This document shows positions 62,257 through 64,000 of a stretch of 64,000 nt of DNA, one piece after another. The DNA lies in the NCBI GenBank assembly GCA_001769655.1, contig MEPC01000029.1, forward strand, positions 22,186 to 86,185, in the 5' to 3' direction. The first letter of the stretch is position 1, and each line of letters starts with the position of its first letter. The notes under the pieces were generated by a model that had not been told where the DNA came from, did not search any database, and worked only from the letters and a program-made list of their open reading frames with translations. The DNA comes from Bacteroidetes bacterium RIFCSPLOWO2_12_FULL_37_12 (GTDB lineage: Bacteria > Bacteroidota > Bacteroidia > 2-12-FULL-37-12). The position numbers were made by a program, and so were the translations under genes.

Positions 62257-63699
62257 ATGCAATATCTCAAAAATTATATCGGTGGATCGCTTAGGGAACC
62301 GATATCGGGAAATTACTTTGAAAATTTTTGTCCTTCAACGGCGGAGGCATTTTCATTGGTTTCCGACTCTGATGAAAGGGATGTGGAATTAGCAGTAAAT
62401 GCGGCAAAAAAAGCTTTTTCCCAATGGTCTGAATTACCTGTCCAGAAAAGGTCTGATTACTTAATGAATCTTGCGGAAATAATTGAATCTAAGTTAGAAA
62501 TGTTGGCTCAGGCGGAAACCCGTGATAATGGAAAGCCATTATGGTTGTCAAGATCCGTAGATATACCCAGAGCAGTTTCCAATTTCCGCTTTTTTGCAAC
62601 AGCCATACTTCATTTCAGTTCCGAATCACACGCGATGGAGCATATTGCCTTGAATTATACTTTACGAACTCCAATTGGAATTGCCGGTTGTATTTCTCCA
62701 TGGAATCTTCCACTGTATCTTCTTACCTGGAAAATAGCTCCTGCGCTTGCGGCAGGGAATTGTGTGATTGCAAAACCATCCGAAATTACGCCCTATACTG
62801 CTTTTCTACTTTCCGAAATCTGCATGGAGGCAGGACTTCCCGATGGAGTATTAAATATCATTCATGGGTATGGGCATAAAGCAGGTACGGCGTTATGTAA
62901 ACATCCTGAAATTCCAATCATATCATTTACCGGTGGCACTCATACCGGTAAAATTATTTCTGAATCCACCGCCCCCATGTTTAAAAAACTATCACTCGAA
63001 ATGGGTGGAAAAAATCCAAACCTGATTTTTTCAGATTGTCATTTCGAAAAAGCAATTCAATCGGGTATTTTTTCATCCTTTCTAAATCAGGGAGAAATTT
63101 GTTTATGCGGTTCGAGAATTTTTATTGAAAAAAACATATACGAGCGATTCAGAGATGAATTGGTATTAAAAACCAATCAGCTTAAAACAGGAGACCCCTT
63201 GGTGGCTGAGTGTAAACTTGGCGCCATTGTATCAAAACAACATCTCGACAAAATTGCCTCTTATGTTAAACTGGCTGTAAAAGAAGGTGGTAAAATATTG
63301 ACTGGCGGGAATATATATAAACCGGCAGGAAGATGTGAGAAAGGATGGTTTTTTGAACCTACTATCATAGAAGGATTACCCGTAGAATGTCGTACAAATC
63401 AGGAAGAAATTTTTGGTCCTGTCGTTTCATTAATTCCATTTGAAAACGACGAAGAAGCCATACGGTTCTCAAATTCCACTGAATATGGATTGTCTGCGAG
63501 TATCTGGACGGAGAATTTGAACCGGGCACACACAGTAGCTTCAAAAATAAAAGCAGGTATAATCTGGGTAAATTGCTGGTTATTGCGCGATTTACGAACA
63601 CCATTTGGGGGTATGAAAAGTTCCGGATTAGGACGTGAAGGAGGGTGGGAATCACTTCGTTTCTTCACAGAATCCAAAAATGTTTGCATTAAATATTAG
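62257..63699 (+). CDS. Aldehyde dehydrogenase, ALDH8 / hydroxymuconic-semialdehyde type
   Basis: The protein has 480 residues. PIGIAGCISPWNLPLYLLTW and IAKPSEITPYTAFLL form the NAD site. LEMGGKNPNLIF has the general-base Glu 248, NQGEICLCGSR the catalytic Cys 282, and EEIFGPVVSLIPF and WVNCWLLRDLRTPFGGMKSS follow. The last segment (NCWLLRDLRTPFGG) is typical of 2-hydroxy/2-aminomuconic semialdehyde dehydrogenases. Together with the neighbouring SDR it could belong to tryptophan (kynurenine) or aromatic degradation; this is inference, as other pathway genes lie outside the window. Confidence 0.9.
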   Translation: MQYLKNYIGGSLREPISGNYFENFCPSTAEAFSLVSDSDERDVELAVNAAKKAFSQWSELPVQKRSDYLMNLAEIIESKLEMLAQAETRDNGKPLWLSRSVDIPRAVSNFRFFATAILHFSSESHAMEHIALNYTLRTPIGIAGCISPWNLPLYLLTWKIAPALAAGNCVIAKPSEITPYTAFLLSEICMEAGLPDGVLNIIHGYGHKAGTALCKHPEIPIISFTGGTHTGKIISESTAPMFKKLSLEMGGKNPNLIFSDCHFEKAIQSGIFSSFLNQGEICLCGSRIFIEKNIYERFRDELVLKTNQLKTGDPLVAECKLGAIVSKQHLDKIASYVKLAVKEGGKILTGGNIYKPAGRCEKGWFFEPTIIEGLPVECRTNQEEIFGPVVSLIPFENDEEAIRFSNSTEYGLSASIWTENLNRAHTVASKIKAGIIWVNCWLLRDLRTPFGGMKSSGLGREGGWESLRFFTESKNVCIKY

Positions 63700-63713
63700 T
63701 TTTCGTATCTTTG
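63683..63713 (+). promoter_or_regulatory. Promoter for rpsT
   Basis: TTTG at 63683-63686 and TATCTTTG at 63706-63713, spacer 19 bases, match the consensus. The -33 lies inside the end of the aldehyde dehydrogenase gene. Confidence 0.75.
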
Positions 63714-63765
63714 CGCCTTCCTTTTTAGTTATATCAATCAAATTAACTTATTTATTTTCAACAAA

Positions 63766-64000
63766 ATGGCAGACCACAAAGCAACCCTCAAAGACATACG
63801 TTCTTCTGCAAAACGGAGAGAACTTAACCGTTACCAATTAAAAACTACCAAGTCATTAATCAAGAAATTAACTACCATTAAAGATAGTGGGGAGGCAAAA
63901 AAATTATTACTGACAGTTAGCTCTCAACTCGACCGGCTGGCGAAGAAAAACATCATCCATAAAAAAAATGCGGCAAATAAAAAATCAAAAATAACCCGTT
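63766..64000 (+). CDS. rpsT: 30S ribosomal protein S20 (partial, cut by the window edge)
   Basis: 78 codons are visible: MADHKATLKDIRSSAKRREL, then NRYQLKTTKSLIKKL and the helical, Lys-rich LDRLAKKNIIHKKNAANKK, where the S20 signature (H-K-N-x-A-x-x-x-K-S) is clear. It binds 16S rRNA early in small-subunit assembly. The start at 63766 follows a consensus promoter by 52 bases; only a few C-terminal residues are missing. Confidence 0.95.
   Translation, partial: MADHKATLKDIRSSAKRRELNRYQLKTTKSLIKKLTTIKDSGEAKKLLLTVSSQLDRLAKKNIIHKKNAANKKSKITR

Overview
The window reads as chromosome of a low-GC member of the Bacteroidota. The evidence is a porP-gldK-gldL-gldM-gldN type IX secretion (T9SS) cluster, a PorV-type protein, a MurF-alanine racemase fusion, a DUF4271-hemD pair, many signal peptides, and repeated promoter cores matching the Bacteroidota -33 TTG / -7 TAnnTTTG pattern with few Shine-Dalgarno sites. 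I cannot name a genus.

Layout. 1-2.2 kb: a metallopeptidase cut by the left edge, a membrane protein and the SRP RNA. 2.3-6.5 kb: a small transaldolase, a MITE-like hairpin with a small membrane protein, and two envelope glycosyltransferase-type genes. 6.5-12.1 kb: UvrD/PcrA helicase, a WecA-like transferase, DUF4271 protein and HemD. 12.2-18 kb: the T9SS core cluster. 17.9-27.4 kb: UvrC (unusually short at its C-terminus), PBP1A, DXS, ScpA, a flippase-like protein and an MFS carrier. 27.7-29.7 kb: gyrB. 30-38 kb is the accessory part: a secreted trypsin-like protease, orphan envelope proteins and a complete IS1595-type element (32487-35347) with inverted ends, an 8-bp target duplication, five small cargo genes and a candidate non-coding RNA. 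38.1-48.9 kb, mostly minus strand: a YidD-like three-gene envelope module, MurF-Alr, two tandem solute-binding lipoproteins, PdxA and leucyl aminopeptidase. 49-64 kb: KsgA, a hydroxyacid dehydrogenase, a TonB-dependent receptor / giant secreted protein / PorV trio, GreA, a HIT protein, an SDR, an aldehyde dehydrogenase and the start of ribosomal protein S20.

How it fits together. Most genes are housekeeping (repair, cell wall, isoprenoids, B6, rRNA methylation) or build and use the outer envelope. GldK-N with PorP/SprF form the T9SS motor and trans-envelope complex. PorV is the outer-membrane shuttle for T9SS cargo, and the 1326-residue protein beside it has a cargo-like C-terminal domain.

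The intergenic spaces carry several families of short repeats: period-7 CATCCAA-type tracts, GC-rich REP-like hairpins and AT-rich palindromes. The most unusual item is the predicted minus-strand RNA of about 230 nt inside the IS1595 element. It has a consensus promoter, a three-armed branched fold and its own terminator. All functional names rest on motif reading only; no database search was run.
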